In this document: in pieces, positions 21,910-33,366 of the stretch
Layout: every line of letters begins with the position of its first letter
Numbering within the stretch: position 1 is the stretch's first letter
Assembly (NCBI GenBank): GCA_015039465.1
Contig: MU130707.1
Coordinates: 155,330-219,329, forward strand
From: Phlegmacium glaucopus
Lineage: Eukaryota > Basidiomycota > Agaricomycetes > Agaricales > Cortinariaceae
Reading direction: 5' to 3'
Length of the DNA: 64,000 nt
Position numbers and translations under genes: made by a program
The notes under the pieces: model-generated
Database searches by the model: none
The model's input: the letters and a program-made list of their open reading frames with translations, nothing else
Told to the model about the DNA's origin: nothing

Positions 21910-24699
21910 AGTCCAACATCAATATCAAATGCAGTGACTGAGATAAAACTTGAGGTTCGCAATGAACTGATGATCTTCACAAACTGTCACTGTCAAAATC
22001 AGAATCAGATTTCCGGTCAGGTAGGAATGTGTCACAGTGCCGCATCGCCATGTTATACTTAGTAAATAATTTGATGCAAAAAGTGGTACGCAACTGTCTT
22101 ATTTTATGTAACCTGCCGGTAGTCAGTTGTTCCAATGTAAGTATAGGCTGGCATCAGTATATCCCTCGAATTTAAAAACTACCATCATTGATCAAGGTTG
22201 GATACTCTGGAGACTTACGAAAGATAAATGATCAATATATCATTTTTTGTGTGGTGACTACCTTCTCTCCTTTGGATCTGTCAACAGAACGGTGGTCATA
22301 GTAGCGACTAAGATCAAATTACATCTAACTTGAATCATTATCTTTCAAATATCAATAGCGATTCTGATAGTGAAGAAATTTGGGAGAAAGGATTTTGTGG
22401 ATACCTTGATCGGAATTATTGTTAAAGGTTGCATTTATTGCAGTATGTTAGCAAGATAATCGAGACCAATGTCACTGTGCACATTGTGTATTTAGTATAC
22501 CGTCATGATTTCAGCGGCGCTGTCTCTGATTCTTCTCTTGATCATCAACATCATGATATTATCAATTTAGGCATAAACCGGTCATAATATGACAACTTGT
22601 GGTTGCTTGATATTACTAATGTTACTAGTGTGTCGGAAGAGTGGAGTGAGTTCAGCCTGAGGTAGAAAGATGTATCATAGCCACCTACTCCTACAACGAC
22701 CCTTTCTTGAAGGCCCTGATTAATCAATCACTCGAATACGGTTGTTTTAGCATATCCAAATTCAGTTCCCGACCCGAAAACGCATGGAGGACACGGCTAA
22801 TCGCCATCTGTACCAGTATAGGGGTCACAAACGGTGATACAATAGCTATCATGTTTAGTCGATGAAGACAGCGAAGAGAAGCAATAATAATGCGTCGATA
22901 GATGGCGGACGATGAGTTAGCCTTTACGTAGTCTCAGAGTCGTGAAACCCATTATCCCTGTAAGCGGGTTGTTGATTTTCTTCCGCATATATGGGTCCAA
23001 TGTTGCCAACATTGGCAAGAAGCAGAGCCTGCAATAGATTCCTTCTGAGGCTGAGAAGTTGGTTCTAACTGTATAGCATATACCTATGCATAAAGCATAA
23101 CCGCATCTCGTCTCCCTGCACCCCATGAACACCAGGCGGATTATTAAGGAGATCTGATGATTGTGTTTCATGCCCGAGAACGCAAGACTTCAATTTTCTC
23201 AGTAGGCTGTGTACCATGAGGGGATCTTTGACGCACGAATCGTCGAATCAGTTCGTATGGCAGTTCAGACCGGCTAGGATGCGTGGGGAAGACACGTTCA
23301 GATTACTAATACTACAGGATAACTACTCACCGTCCCCAGATCTTCCACAACTGTTGATACTACTTCCCCATTTGCAAGTCCTACCCAGGTTGCCATCAAT
23401 CGTCTTAATTGTGTAAACGCCGACAAACTCGTAGATGTTTAATCTGAGGGTAACGCCTATGCATTAGATCAATGAAGTCCGGTTCAATCTGTTAATGTAG
23501 TGGTTAAACGATGACGCGGTCATTGCAAGATGAAGGGGACCTGGTAGGCGGCAAGTAACTTAGTGATTCGTTTACTTTATTTGACGTCAAACTAGTGATT
23601 GAAGATGAAATAATGAAAGGTGAAACATTTGAATTTTTAGAACAGACATCCAGACCTACTGCTATCTCTTGCCACATGTGCAAAATCCTACCCCTTCTCT
23701 TCATAGTGGGTGCCGCCTATGTAGAAGCCGACTAACTCGCTTCTTTGCGATGGGTTTGATGAATGAAGGTTCAATTCGGTCATTGAGATAATGGCTAGAC
23801 AATGGCACAGTTGTTGAGAGATGAAGGGGTGGATGTGATAGACCATAACTGAACTACTGGTTTTTGTTAGTGGAACGCCCAGTGACAACTAGAATCACAA
23901 AAATGACAGATTCGACGAATGGGACCTAAATCGTTCATTGATGCTGTGGAGGAGTGAAGTCATGCCTTACTTGATGAACCTTTGGATCCGAAGAAAGAAG
24001 CCCAATCCAGTTGTTGATATAGTAGCCAGACGATGACATGGTTCTTACATTGGATCTAGTACACGAAAAGTGAGTTAGCGACTCGTTTCCTTTTCTTTTC
24101 TTCATCAACTTACCTCTATTCAGGAGATTCGAACACCTGTGGTAGGTTTGAAATGTCGCTTTCTGATGATCAATACACCTATCGACGCTACCATCTCCAT
24201 CTCATCAATATTCGGGGGGAGATGAACGATCCTGAACAGAGTTTGCAGATGACGAGATGGGGTTGTTAAGGATTGTTGCTTTGAGTTGGGCTGATCTTGC
24301 CTTATGCTCGAACATCTTTTGAAGGCCTTTTACGACTCGGTATATGATAAGGGAGTGTAAAAAGAAGAAAGTGGGTGGGAGAGAAGATGCTGAAGACAAT
24401 GAAGTGAGTATTTGAAGATGAAATTTGATTAGGAAATATACTAAGGTCGCATGGCTGCCATCACCGAAGCGGTGGATCTACGATTAAATACAGTAAGTCA
24501 CTGTATGCGCGTTAATGTGAATTTGACCTGACCTTTTGTGTTCAATCATCCTGCGTATATAGTGCACCGTTATCTTGCAGGTGTGAGTTGAAGGGTCTGA
24601 GTGTGATTCAGCGGTGAGATGGATAGAGGGCGGTGAGTTTATGTCGACGAGGAGATATTAAGTCAAGTACCTTTGGACCTTCGTCGCTGGCAGTCACAC
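21910..24699. repeat. Duplicated spacer between copies C and the hAT-like insertion
   Basis: Holds, left to right, the promoter-distal module shared with 46210-46900, module Q (22600-22880), a gene X-like module (22900-23340), and module M2 (about 23700-24600, with INNWIGLLSSDPKV on the minus strand near 24000). No intact gene is visible. Confidence 0.5.
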
Positions 24700-24707
24700 G
24701 CTTCTTC

Positions 24708-25416
24708 AGGACCCTGGTATATGCTGTGGAATGTCCGATCCAAAACTGCCAAATTTCGGCACTTATGTACGTGCCATTTTTCGGCGGTTCCGTCCGCACT
24801 TCGGATCCGACCTACCTTTTAGACCCATTTCCGTCCGCAATACTGATCAGACATCTACAGGCTCGAGATCCGTCCTCATAGAGGATCGGACATAGAATTT
24901 AGGCCAAAATGTACGCATAAAACAGAAATGGACTAAAAAACGACTGTAATCAGGTCAGAGTAGGTTCTCCTCGTCCTCGCTATCACTCTCCAGAGCCTCT
25001 ACAACAGTGTCTGTTGTGTCTCCCACTGTTCCCGAACAAACCCCTTTCTGGAGCACCTGATCACACAACACCACACAAAGACGCCCTGGGATGAGTTGCA
25101 CTATTCTAAATTCTAAATGGGCTATCGTCATCAAGAGCGACAAAGGGCGCGCCCACCGAGAGGTCTGGTCCAGGGAGGTAGATCATCAGGTGAGATGGGT
25201 GATAGAGAAATTTTTGAGGCTCCCGTCAACAGCCACAAACGTACGCAAATGGGATCGGACCTCGCTACCGACTGGCCATTTATGGACCCAAAATGGATCG
25301 GACCTCTGGCCAAATTTCTCGCTTTCCGTCCGCACATGGATCGGACATAGGCCGATTTTGGGACCCACTTCCGTCCGCATACGGATCGGACATCTGACAG
25401 CATATACCAGGGTCCT
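24708..25416. mobile_element. hAT-like non-autonomous DNA transposon
   Basis: Terminal inverted repeats AGGACCCTGGTATATGCTGT at 24708 and its complement ending at 25416. They are flanked by identical 8-base target duplications GCTTCTTC (24700-24707, 25417-25424), the duplication length typical of hAT elements. Subterminal regions carry many copies of GGATCGGAC/GTCCGATCC, as expected for transposase binding. The 709-base element has no transposase. The same spacer position is uninterrupted in paralogous copies near 37640 and 43915 (CGCGCTTCTTCGCAG). Confidence 0.85.
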
Positions 25417-25424
25417 GCTTCTTC

Positions 25425-27414
25425 GCGGCCGTCGTCACGGTCATCCACCCCCCCGGGTCTAGCATTCTCCATCTTGTCGGTCTGTCCAGCATATTGTCCA
25501 ACTTGGTCGCGCCTACAATGAACCCTAATCCCAATAACATGATTTAGAACCTATGACCAATCAGTGTGATATATACTAAGCTTGTATGGTTGTCCTGCTA
25601 GGTGCAAAATCACACAAGCGGTGGGTCTACGATTATCGGATTAAACGCAGTAAGTTTCTGTGTACGTGTTAAACTGTGGCCTAACCTTTCATGTTCGATC
25701 TTTCTGCATATATGTAGCGCATAATCGTCTTGCAGGTGTGAGTTGAAGGGGATAAGAATGATCTGAGTGCGATAAAAGAGCTTAGTTACCATATAATACC
25801 TGTACCATCCGATTTGTATGAGAAGAGGGGGGCGGTGAGATGAATAGAGGGCGGTGAGTTTATGTTGACGAGAAGATATTAGGTCAAGTACTTTTGGACC
25901 CTTGGTCTCCAGCCAAGCTCTTATTCTTCCAGCCCTCGTCACCTCCATCCGCCATAAGACCCAACTTTCTTCTATCCTTTCGATTTATCCAGAAAGTTAT
26001 CCAAGGTCGCGCCTGCAATGAATCCCAGCCTTGAATATACCTTTCAATCCGAGGGGTAAATGAGGTTGAAAAAATAAGGTGGTGGCGGCCATTGCCAATT
26101 TTCCAAGATATATTCGGACAGTGCCCACTGCCCAGTGACCAATGACAGAGATTGAGTAGTTGGATAGGATCAAGCCCTCAGTGAATCAATATTTGACTAA
26201 TAATGAGTCTAATAGAGACAGTTCTTGACTGAAGACTCCAGTAAAGCCGTACTTGGCTAAGTCTTTCCCACGCTTGACCGCTTGCATACCTCGAGAATAG
26301 TATCCTCACCATGTGTTGTTGTCTCTTCCAAATCAATGTCCTTTGCTCAACTGATGTCTTTCAAGTTCTCGTATAGCTCAAGGTCTCCACCACGTTGCCT
26401 GCCACGCCGTCAACGAGCTTCTCCCGAGTCCCGTATGTCTCTACAGGCCCAAATAATCTCGCATACCACTTGTATTAACCCAACACCTCGTCACACTTCC
26501 TAGACGACTTCCCCTTTATTACCTCACGTCATATACCTGGAATCAGATTAACACCTTAAGTAGCACATAACTATCCTTGGAACAATAACCATCGCATCTC
26601 AAACAACCGAATTCTACAGACACGCCTGGCATTAACTTGATTCAATGGAAATTGCCCACACCTCTCGCTACTCCCACGGGCGGCCACCGCACTGGAAAAT
26701 CTTAAATTACATATTTTGGCGACACTCCCGAGCACCTTGCATCACCATTAACCCTGACGAGGATGTCATCAGTCAAGGGTCCTGGTCAGGAATATCACTA
26801 ATATTTCGCTCTGGTTGTCCCACCCTTTGTCCCTCGTATGTTATGGAGTTGTTCTACAGCGTCTCTCCTCAGGTACCCATACTATGGCGCTCGGCGGGAC
26901 TCCACAGCAGGGCCTAGGTGGTTGCCGATGCTGACTTTTCCCTAAACTCGCACATCTTAGGAAGGCTTTGTAGACGATATAGGGGGTATAAAAGAACAAT
27001 CCGGATGGTAGAGTAGATGCCAAATTGGAACCATCCTCTGCTAGGTCGTGCTATCACAAAATTGGTGGGTCTAAGATTAAAGCAGTAAGTTGCCGCATGC
27101 CTCTTAATCTAAGTTTGACTAACCTTGTTTTCTTAATATATTCAGCCGCATCGCTCGCATCCTCTTGCGGGTGTAAGTTGAAAGGGAAGTAATGATGTGA
27201 AGGGCACGGCGTTTAGTGTGATAAGAAATTTGATCTATACAACTCATACAGTCAAACGAATCGCCAAAATCGTTGCATTTGACAGAGCTCTTGAATGTCT
27301 AAGAGAGACGTATCGGTTATTTCACGTGCTTGGCCACAGTTTAGTTATAGACATAGTAATACGAGTGTTTATAGATGTAGTCTACGCTGCTGCCTTTGGA
27401 CTCTATAGGATCCT
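25425..27414. repeat. Duplicated spacer with module P (copy 2)
   Basis: 25580-26000 repeats the T module (GAGATGAATAGAGGGCGGTGA region, shared with 24610, 37550, 43830 and 47610). 26340-27400 is module P, as at 11.3 and 34.0 kb. No gene seen. Confidence 0.5.
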
Positions 27415-28118
27415 CTATCTACCAATCTGGACATCGTGACTTAGTCGAATGTCAATATCATCGTCTCCACTCTCCTGAGGCGCAATACCGACATCTCCCG
27501 TTTCCGATGTTGAATTGTTAGACGCAAAGCGCAAACTCCCGGCGATGGTCGATTCTATCATGGATTTCTCGTCGTGGAATGACAATCCCATTGAGACCCG
27601 CACCAGGATGATTGTAGGTGTTATGTTATACCCTAAATAGACCCATGTTATTAGTACAATAAGAATTTAAGAAATAGCAATGACCAATGCTGTAATCACA
27701 TTGAGCATTTTGTGGATATAAACGATCAGGCTAAAAGCGTCCAGGGCAGTTTCCGTCGTTTGAACAACGGTAACCACAAGCCGAGCCAATTGGATTGGAA
27801 ACAATACCATGCCAGATTCAATACAGTTCGAATTTTGCTCCCGCCAGTGGCACCCAAAGTTTGGTCGTCCGAGGCGGATATTCACGGTACACATTGAAGA
27901 TCTTGAAGATAATTCAGCCCATCATCTGAGCATTCACAGTCAGGGACATGGCGACACCTGCCGGGGTCACCCAAACCCCCCAGCCAGGTGCCACAACTTC
28001 GCCTGAGAAAATGTATTGTGAGCCGTAGCCCCTAGCCACATAGCTAGAGACAATAAATTGAAACTATTCAGTCAAATAAGATAGCCCGTTGACTGACCTA
28101 AGAATACAAATGCTAGGA
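27415..28118 (-). pseudogene. 7TM copy D, truncated and frameshifted
   Basis: Exon 6 (SMGLSFHDEKSMIESTIAG) is out of frame because of a 5-base duplication near 27622. Exon 5 has lost about 14 bases near 27823 and has other small lesions. Homology ends in the middle of exon 4 at about 28118, so exons 1-3 are gone. The DNA beyond belongs to the methyltransferase-like gene. Confidence 0.75.
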
Positions 28119-28192
28119 GTCAAAAATGAAGTAAAGCTGCCAGGCGAAACACTACATAAATCGGGGACAAAATAATGGGTCGACCGGAAGTA

Positions 28193-29170
28193 TCAAGATT
28201 GCACCTTTTGGGCATAAAAGACGTAAAATCGAATCTCTGCACCCGGAGTCTCATCCCATTCGCGCTGTACGTTGGACAATAAATTGTCAAATTCTGCTTC
28301 TGAATGAACTAGACCAAGACCTCCAGCTTTCAAGATGGGGGTCTTCATGGCCCTGAAGACTCCAATGAAATTTTTTGCACCATTGACACCTTGCTCGCCG
28401 GCCCATTTTCCAAGAGGGATCGACCGCTCTTCAATATGGATGTTAACGAAACCGGTCTGTCGAAGCATGTTTGGAATATAGGTAGCGCAGTCAAGGACTA
28501 AACCTTTTGCGGAAAAGAGGCTCTTGACAAGAGCTTGATGCTCGGCGGTTATTGCTCCCGCCCGCCAAGCACCAACCTCAGCCAGTTGTACCCAACCGTC
28601 AAAGGAAAGGACCCTGTACATTTCGCCAATAGCACGTTGCCAATCCGATTTCTGGAGAGCGGCGATAAGAAGCCGTTGGTGAACGAAACTAAAAGTCTCG
28701 TCCCATTGACCAGGAAGTGAAGTAACTGACGCTTTCGAGAAGCTCGTATTATCAGGGTGTGACTTCGGAAATAACCTTGATTCGATGTCGAATCCATGAA
28801 ATTTCACGGTAGATGGAAGTTCCTCCGCGACGTCAAGTATCCAAATGCCTAAAATAATTGCAGTGGTGACTTGAGGTAATGGTGATATCATATACTGACC
28901 AGAACCCGTTCCACATTCAAGAACTACGGAGCCAGCATCAAGCCTGACAGGTGCAAGAATTAAGCGATCTTCAAAGCTTTGTTTTATAACACGATGTTGA
29001 AGATGAAGTCTACAAGATATCATTAGCAGAAAAATCGTATGGGGTTCACCTGGTAACATGTGAGTACCTTTTTCTTTCTTCATTGTCGCAAGGAAGAACA
29101 TATCTGTCAGACGTATACGTCCTCTGAACATGTTCAATAGGCGCAGGGTGATTGAGCCTTGATGATTCAC
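28193..29170 (-). CDS. SAM-dependent methyltransferase-like protein
   Basis: Class I methyltransferase fold: motif I VVLECGTGSG followed, after removal of an intron (28899-28849, GTCAGT...TTTTAG), by IWILDVAEELPSTVKFHGFD (acidic end of beta 2, SAM ribose). The central LPGQWDETFSFVHQRLLIAAL, the post-I region EMYRVLSFDGWVQLAEVG and the C-terminal WDETPGAEIRFYVFYAQK match an Agaricomycete secondary-metabolism-type methyltransferase family I recognise. The substrate is unknown. The N-terminal part is uncertain: LPGE and RLHLQHRVIK are family-like, but the bases between do not splice cleanly in frame, so the start is not fixed and the gene may be damaged there. It abuts the broken end of 7TM copy D. 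Confidence 0.65.
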   Translation of the reverse strand: MNHQGSITLRLLNMFRGRIRLTDMFFLATMKKEKGTHMLPGEPHTIFLLMISCRLHLQHRVIKQSFEDRLILAPVRLDAGSVVLECGTGSGQYMISPLPQVTTAIILGIWILDVAEELPSTVKFHGFDIESRLFPKSHPDNTSFSKASVTSLPGQWDETFSFVHQRLLIAALQKSDWQRAIGEMYRVLSFDGWVQLAEVGAWRAGAITAEHQALVKSLFSAKGLVLDCATYIPNMLRQTGFVNIHIEERSIPLGKWAGEQGVNGAKNFIGVFRAMKTPILKAGGLGLVHSEAEFDNLLSNVQREWDETPGAEIRFYVFYAQKVQS

Positions 29171-29754
29171 TGAGGGTGATAATTGTCATGTTGAGGTGTT
29201 TGTGAGTGAAGAAGGGGGGATGAAATTACCGGATGATGATTTCGCTGTGCTATCAGGATCGCGATTTATAGAAATTCGGGGAGACATTTTCGAATTTATT
29301 GCAGTACGTTGGCAAAAATAATCGAAACCAATACGCACATTGTGTATTTATAATTAGTACCATCATGATTTCAGCGGGTGCTATCTTTGATTCTTATCTT
29401 TCTTGATCATCAACACATTAAATTTAGGCACAAAATGGTCAAAACAGATGCGCCCATGGGATGCGAGGGAATGCGGATGTGATTGCCTGGTATTATCAAT
29501 TACTAGTGTGTCGGAAAAGTGGGAGAGTGAAGTTAGCTTGAGGTCGAAAGATGTATCATGGTGTTGAACTTAAAACGTATTAATAGAGACCATTGAATTC
29601 AAGCTCCGCTGACCAGTGTCGTGACAGCCGAAGGTTCAGTTGCACGTTAAGTTAACAATATCCTCTGTAAAATTGGCCACCATCACCAACAACCCCATTC
29701 ACGACTCAGATCCATCACAGGCTCTAAGTCATATTATCGGGACTGGGGTTAATT
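29171..29754. repeat. Spacer fragment in normal orientation
   Basis: 29290-29570 matches the promoter-distal module (TTTATTGCAGTACGTTGGCA, then CATCATGATTTCAGCG), as at 22400-22620. From about 29700 the orientation of the repeated modules flips. Confidence 0.5.
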
Positions 29755-31375
29755 GTAGGCGCTACCTTGGACAATATGCTGGATAGACCGAACAGACAGA
29801 GAATTACGGTGACGAAGGGTGCGAAGAAACGCGTGGTTGCCAGTGACACAGGTCCAAAGGTACTAAATCTAATATCTCCTTGTCAACATAAACTCACCAC
29901 CCTCTACTCGTCTCGCCGCTGGATCACACTCAGACCAATCTGAGATTATCTGACTTTACCTTCAAATCACCCCTACAAGACGGTGGTGCACTACATATAT
30001 ACAGAAAGATTGAACACCAAAGGTCAGGTCAAATTCACACTAACGCGCATACAGTAACTTACTGCTTTTCGATCGTAGACTCCCCGCTTGTGTGATGGCA
30101 CGTTGTTACGCCTACGACCGTGGTATATTTCATAATCAAATTTCGTCCTCGAATATTCACTTCATTATCTTCAGCATCTTCTCTCCCACCCACTTTCTTC
30201 TTTTTAAACTCTTTTATCATATACCGAGTCGCAAAAGGCCTTCAAAAGATGTTAGCGCATAGCGAAAGATCAGTCCAACTCAAAGCAATAGCCAATAACA
30301 ACTCTTACCATCTCGTCGTCTGCAGACTCTGTTCAGGATTGTTCATCTCCCCCCCGAATATTGATGAGGTCAAAATGGTAATGTTGATCCATGTGTTAAT
30401 TGTCAGAGAAGCGACATTTCATAGGCTTGTCAGTGCTCAGCGCTCAGCGCTCAGTGCTCAGTGCTCAGTGCTCAGCGCTCAGCGCCCAGTGCTCAGTGTT
30501 TGAATCTATTGAGAGAAGTCAATTGTCTACTAGAATCAATGCAACAGCCGTGTCGTCATCCAGTTGCGATATCAACAACTGGATTGGGTCCCTTTCATCG
30601 AATGCAAAGGTTCATCAAGTATGATGACATCACTCCTCCCACAGCGTCAACGAACTATTTAGGTTCCATTCGTTGAATCTGTCGTTTTTGTGCTTCTAGT
30701 TGTGAACTTGTAGCCTAAAGTGGTAATATTATGATGTGTGGAAGGCTTGATGATCAAGAAAGAGAACAATCAAAGATGGCGCCGCTGAAATCAGGATAGT
30801 ATTAGATACACAATGTGGGTATTGGTTTCGATTATCCCGCCATACTTCAAGCTAAAATAAATTCAACCCTGGGCAACAATTCCATTATAGCTATCTGCAT
30901 CTACTATGGATCTCAAACCGATCTACCCAAAAGGTGTATTTACGCCAAACAAGGCGCACGCCTGGAAATTTCGAAATGCAAATAGCCGTAAGGTATCCAC
31001 AAAATATTTTCCATCACTTTCTCCACCACCGAAATCGCTATTGATATTTGCAAGACAATAATTTAAGTTAGATCGTAAATTGATCAATATCATCGCTATC
31101 ATTATCAATGCGTCGGTCTCCAAAATAAACGGCTGTCGCAAAGCAGTACGGCGATCTCATGAGAACATGAGAAGGTAGTCACTAGACAAAAAAATCATAT
31201 ACCTTTTGTAAGTCCCCAGAGTATCCAAACTTGATGACAGTATCTTAAATTCGAGGGATATACTGATGCCAGCCTACTTACCTCGGCACAACTGACTGCT
31301 GGCAGGTTACCTAAATTGAAACACAATTGCGTATTATTTTTTACCTCAAACTACTTATTTACTAGACGGTATACG
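29755..31375. repeat. Inverted copy of a whole 7TM intergenic unit
   Basis: Reading this stretch on the minus strand gives the same order of modules as 46390-47760 on the plus strand. Marks are GTAAGTCCCCAGAGTATCC (31205), the GATGATATTGATC region (31085), AAGCCTTCCACACATCATAATATT (30750), INNWIGSLSSN (30580 on plus), and the microsatellite end. It is the only inverted unit in the array. Confidence 0.65.
30432..30498 (+). repeat. Seven-base microsatellite AGTGCTC/AGCGCTC
   Basis: About nine near-perfect tandem copies of AGTGCTC and AGCGCTC. The variants differ by C/T at a CpG position. Confidence 0.85.
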
Positions 31376-32079
31376 CAGAAGCAGATTAACACCTCTCGCT
31401 ACTCCCACAGTGCTGGAAAATCTAAATCATATATTTTGGCGACACCTTGTATCACCGTTAACCGTTAACGTTTAACGTTTAACCCTGAAAAGGATTTCAC
31501 CAGTCAAGGACCTGGTCAGGAATATTTCGTTCTGCTTATCCCGCCTTTGTCCCTCAGTACGCTATGGAATATTTCTCCATGACGTCCCATCATATATAAT
31601 CAGGCGCCCATGCTATGGCGCTCGGCGGAACTCCGCAGCAAGTCCTAGGTGGCTGCTGCTGCTGACTTTTCCCTCAGCCCGCATATCTATGGAAGGCTTT
31701 GGTGGACGATAATGGGTATAAAAGAACAAAGAGGATGGTATAGTAGATGCCAAATTGGAACGTGAATTTTGAAAGATATTATCCTCTGCCAGGTCGCGCT
31801 ATCACAGAAGCGGTGGATCCAAGATTAAATGCAGTAAATTGGCTGTATACATTTTAATCTGAGTTTGACTGCTTTATGTTGTGCACCATCGTTGGCATCG
31901 TTTTGCAGGGGATTTGAAGGGAAGACGTTTAGTGTAATAAGAATATTGATGCACACAACTCATACTCATAACAAATCGCCAAAGTCGACGCATTTGACAG
32001 AGCTTTGAATGTCATCTGTAACGGCGAGTCTTTCTCACGCTTGACCACAGCATATCTACAAGATCTAGTGTATGGACCT
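31376..32079. repeat. Module P, partial copy 4
   Basis: Matches 26545-27400 in shortened form and leads into 7TM copy E. It includes a run of TTAACG/GTTAAC repeats near 31455-31485. Confidence 0.5.
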
Positions 32080-33321
32080 CTATGGAATCCTATCTACCAT
32101 CTGGATACTATCGTCACTTGGTCCAATATCATCGTCTCTATTCACAATATTAACATCTTCCGTTTCCGGTATTGACTTTGGATTGTTAGCTTCAAAGCGC
32201 AAACTCCCAATGGTAGATTCTATCATAGATTCCTGGTCATGGAACGAGAATCCCATTGAGACCCGCACCAGGATGATTGTAGGTGTTATACCCTAGACAA
32301 AACCATGTTATGAGTAAAATAAAAGTAACAATGACTGACGTTGTACTCACATTGAGCATTTGGTGGATATAAACGATGATGGAAAAACCGTCATTGGCAG
32401 TGCCCGTCTGCACAGTGTCAACCACGACTCGAGCCAATTGGATGGAAAATAAAATCATGCCAGATTCAATTAGTATGAAAATGACAGTCCGAACTTTGCT
32501 CCCCCCAGTGACACGCAAAGCTTGATCCTCCGAGGTGGATTTGACTTCACGGTACACATTGAAGATCTTGAACACGATTAAGCCTGTCACCAGAGCATTC
32601 ACAATCATGGACACGGCGATGCTTGCCACACCTAGCCAAAACCCCCAGCCAGGTTGGACAACTTCAACTTCTTCGCCGTTACGGGCTGCTAGCCACATAG
32701 CTAGAGACAATAAATTGGAATTAGTTAGTCAAATAAGATAGCTTGACTGACCTAAGAATACAAATGCTGAGATTGAAGGAAGGATGACGACACGGATATT
32801 GCAACCCCACACAATCCAGCAACGGTAGATCTTTAATATTTGCGTGAATAAAATCAATGATAGGCATGGTAGTTTACACATACTAGGATAGACTGAGCAA
32901 TGAAATCGCAGCAACCAGATACTACGCCTTGAAGAGAAGATATACGGAGTAACTTGAATGCCATTGGACTCCGGGGAGACTGCACAACTGAAAGCGTAAA
33001 AAAAGATTGTTATTGTTACTGATGGAATTGTCACTAACTGAATATATGAAAACTCGAATATCAAGCACAACATTAACAACAGATAAGGCATATAGGGCAC
33101 ATAGAGCGTAGAAAAGGATATTTTTCGTCTTCCCGGTGTGTTTTTTGGATGTCCAGTGGTCTTGTACATATATGGCGAATATGCCGGAATAGAGTCCTGG
33201 AACAGGTTATATTACACCTCTTTAGCAGGTGCCGTGGAAGTCGTAGAAAAAATATCTTACCGAGGAGAAAGCCTTCGAGACATAATCCAATGAAGTTAAA
33301 GTATGCAGGAATTGTCTTCAT
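32080..33321 (-). CDS. 7TM membrane protein, copy E
   Basis: Six exons: 33321-33261, 33196-33039, 32979-32884, 32830-32752, 32700-32351, 32292-32080; 957 bases, 318 residues, open throughout. Start MKTIPAYFNFIGLCLEGFLLG. Exon 2 carries GLYSGIFAIYVQ and YALCALYALSVVNVVLDI (TM2). Exon 3 gives the variable loop SPRSPMAFKLLRISS, then VSGCCDFIAQSIL (TM3). Exon 4 encodes IYRCWIVWGCNIRVV. The TM4-TM5 loop is the shortest of the family (ARNGEEVEVVQPGWG). Tail ends DDSIQMVDRIP. The function of the family is unknown; topology is receptor-like. TATA box 37 bases upstream. Confidence 0.82.
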
Positions 33322-33357
33322 GACTTGTCTGTTTCAATGACCTATTGCATATTTGCT

Positions 33358-33366
33358 TTATATAAG
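33358..33366 (-). promoter_or_regulatory. TATA box of 7TM copy E
   Basis: CTTATATAAAG on the minus strand, 37 bases before the start codon, within the leader conserved across the copies. Confidence 0.6.

Noticed and set aside
15700..24140. Repeated GATTCGAAC words resembling a tRNA B box on the minus strand.
   Set aside because: They are part of the duplicated M2 module with exon/intron-like borders; no A box or acceptor stem is in register.
25091..25540. Overlapping frames on both strands within and beside the hAT-like element.
   Set aside because: Generated by the GGATCGGAC repeats; several cross the transposon border.
31455..31487. TTAACG/GTTAAC repeats resembling interstitial telomere sequence.
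   Set aside because: Only a few irregular units, not the TTAGGG-type repeat usual in basidiomycetes.
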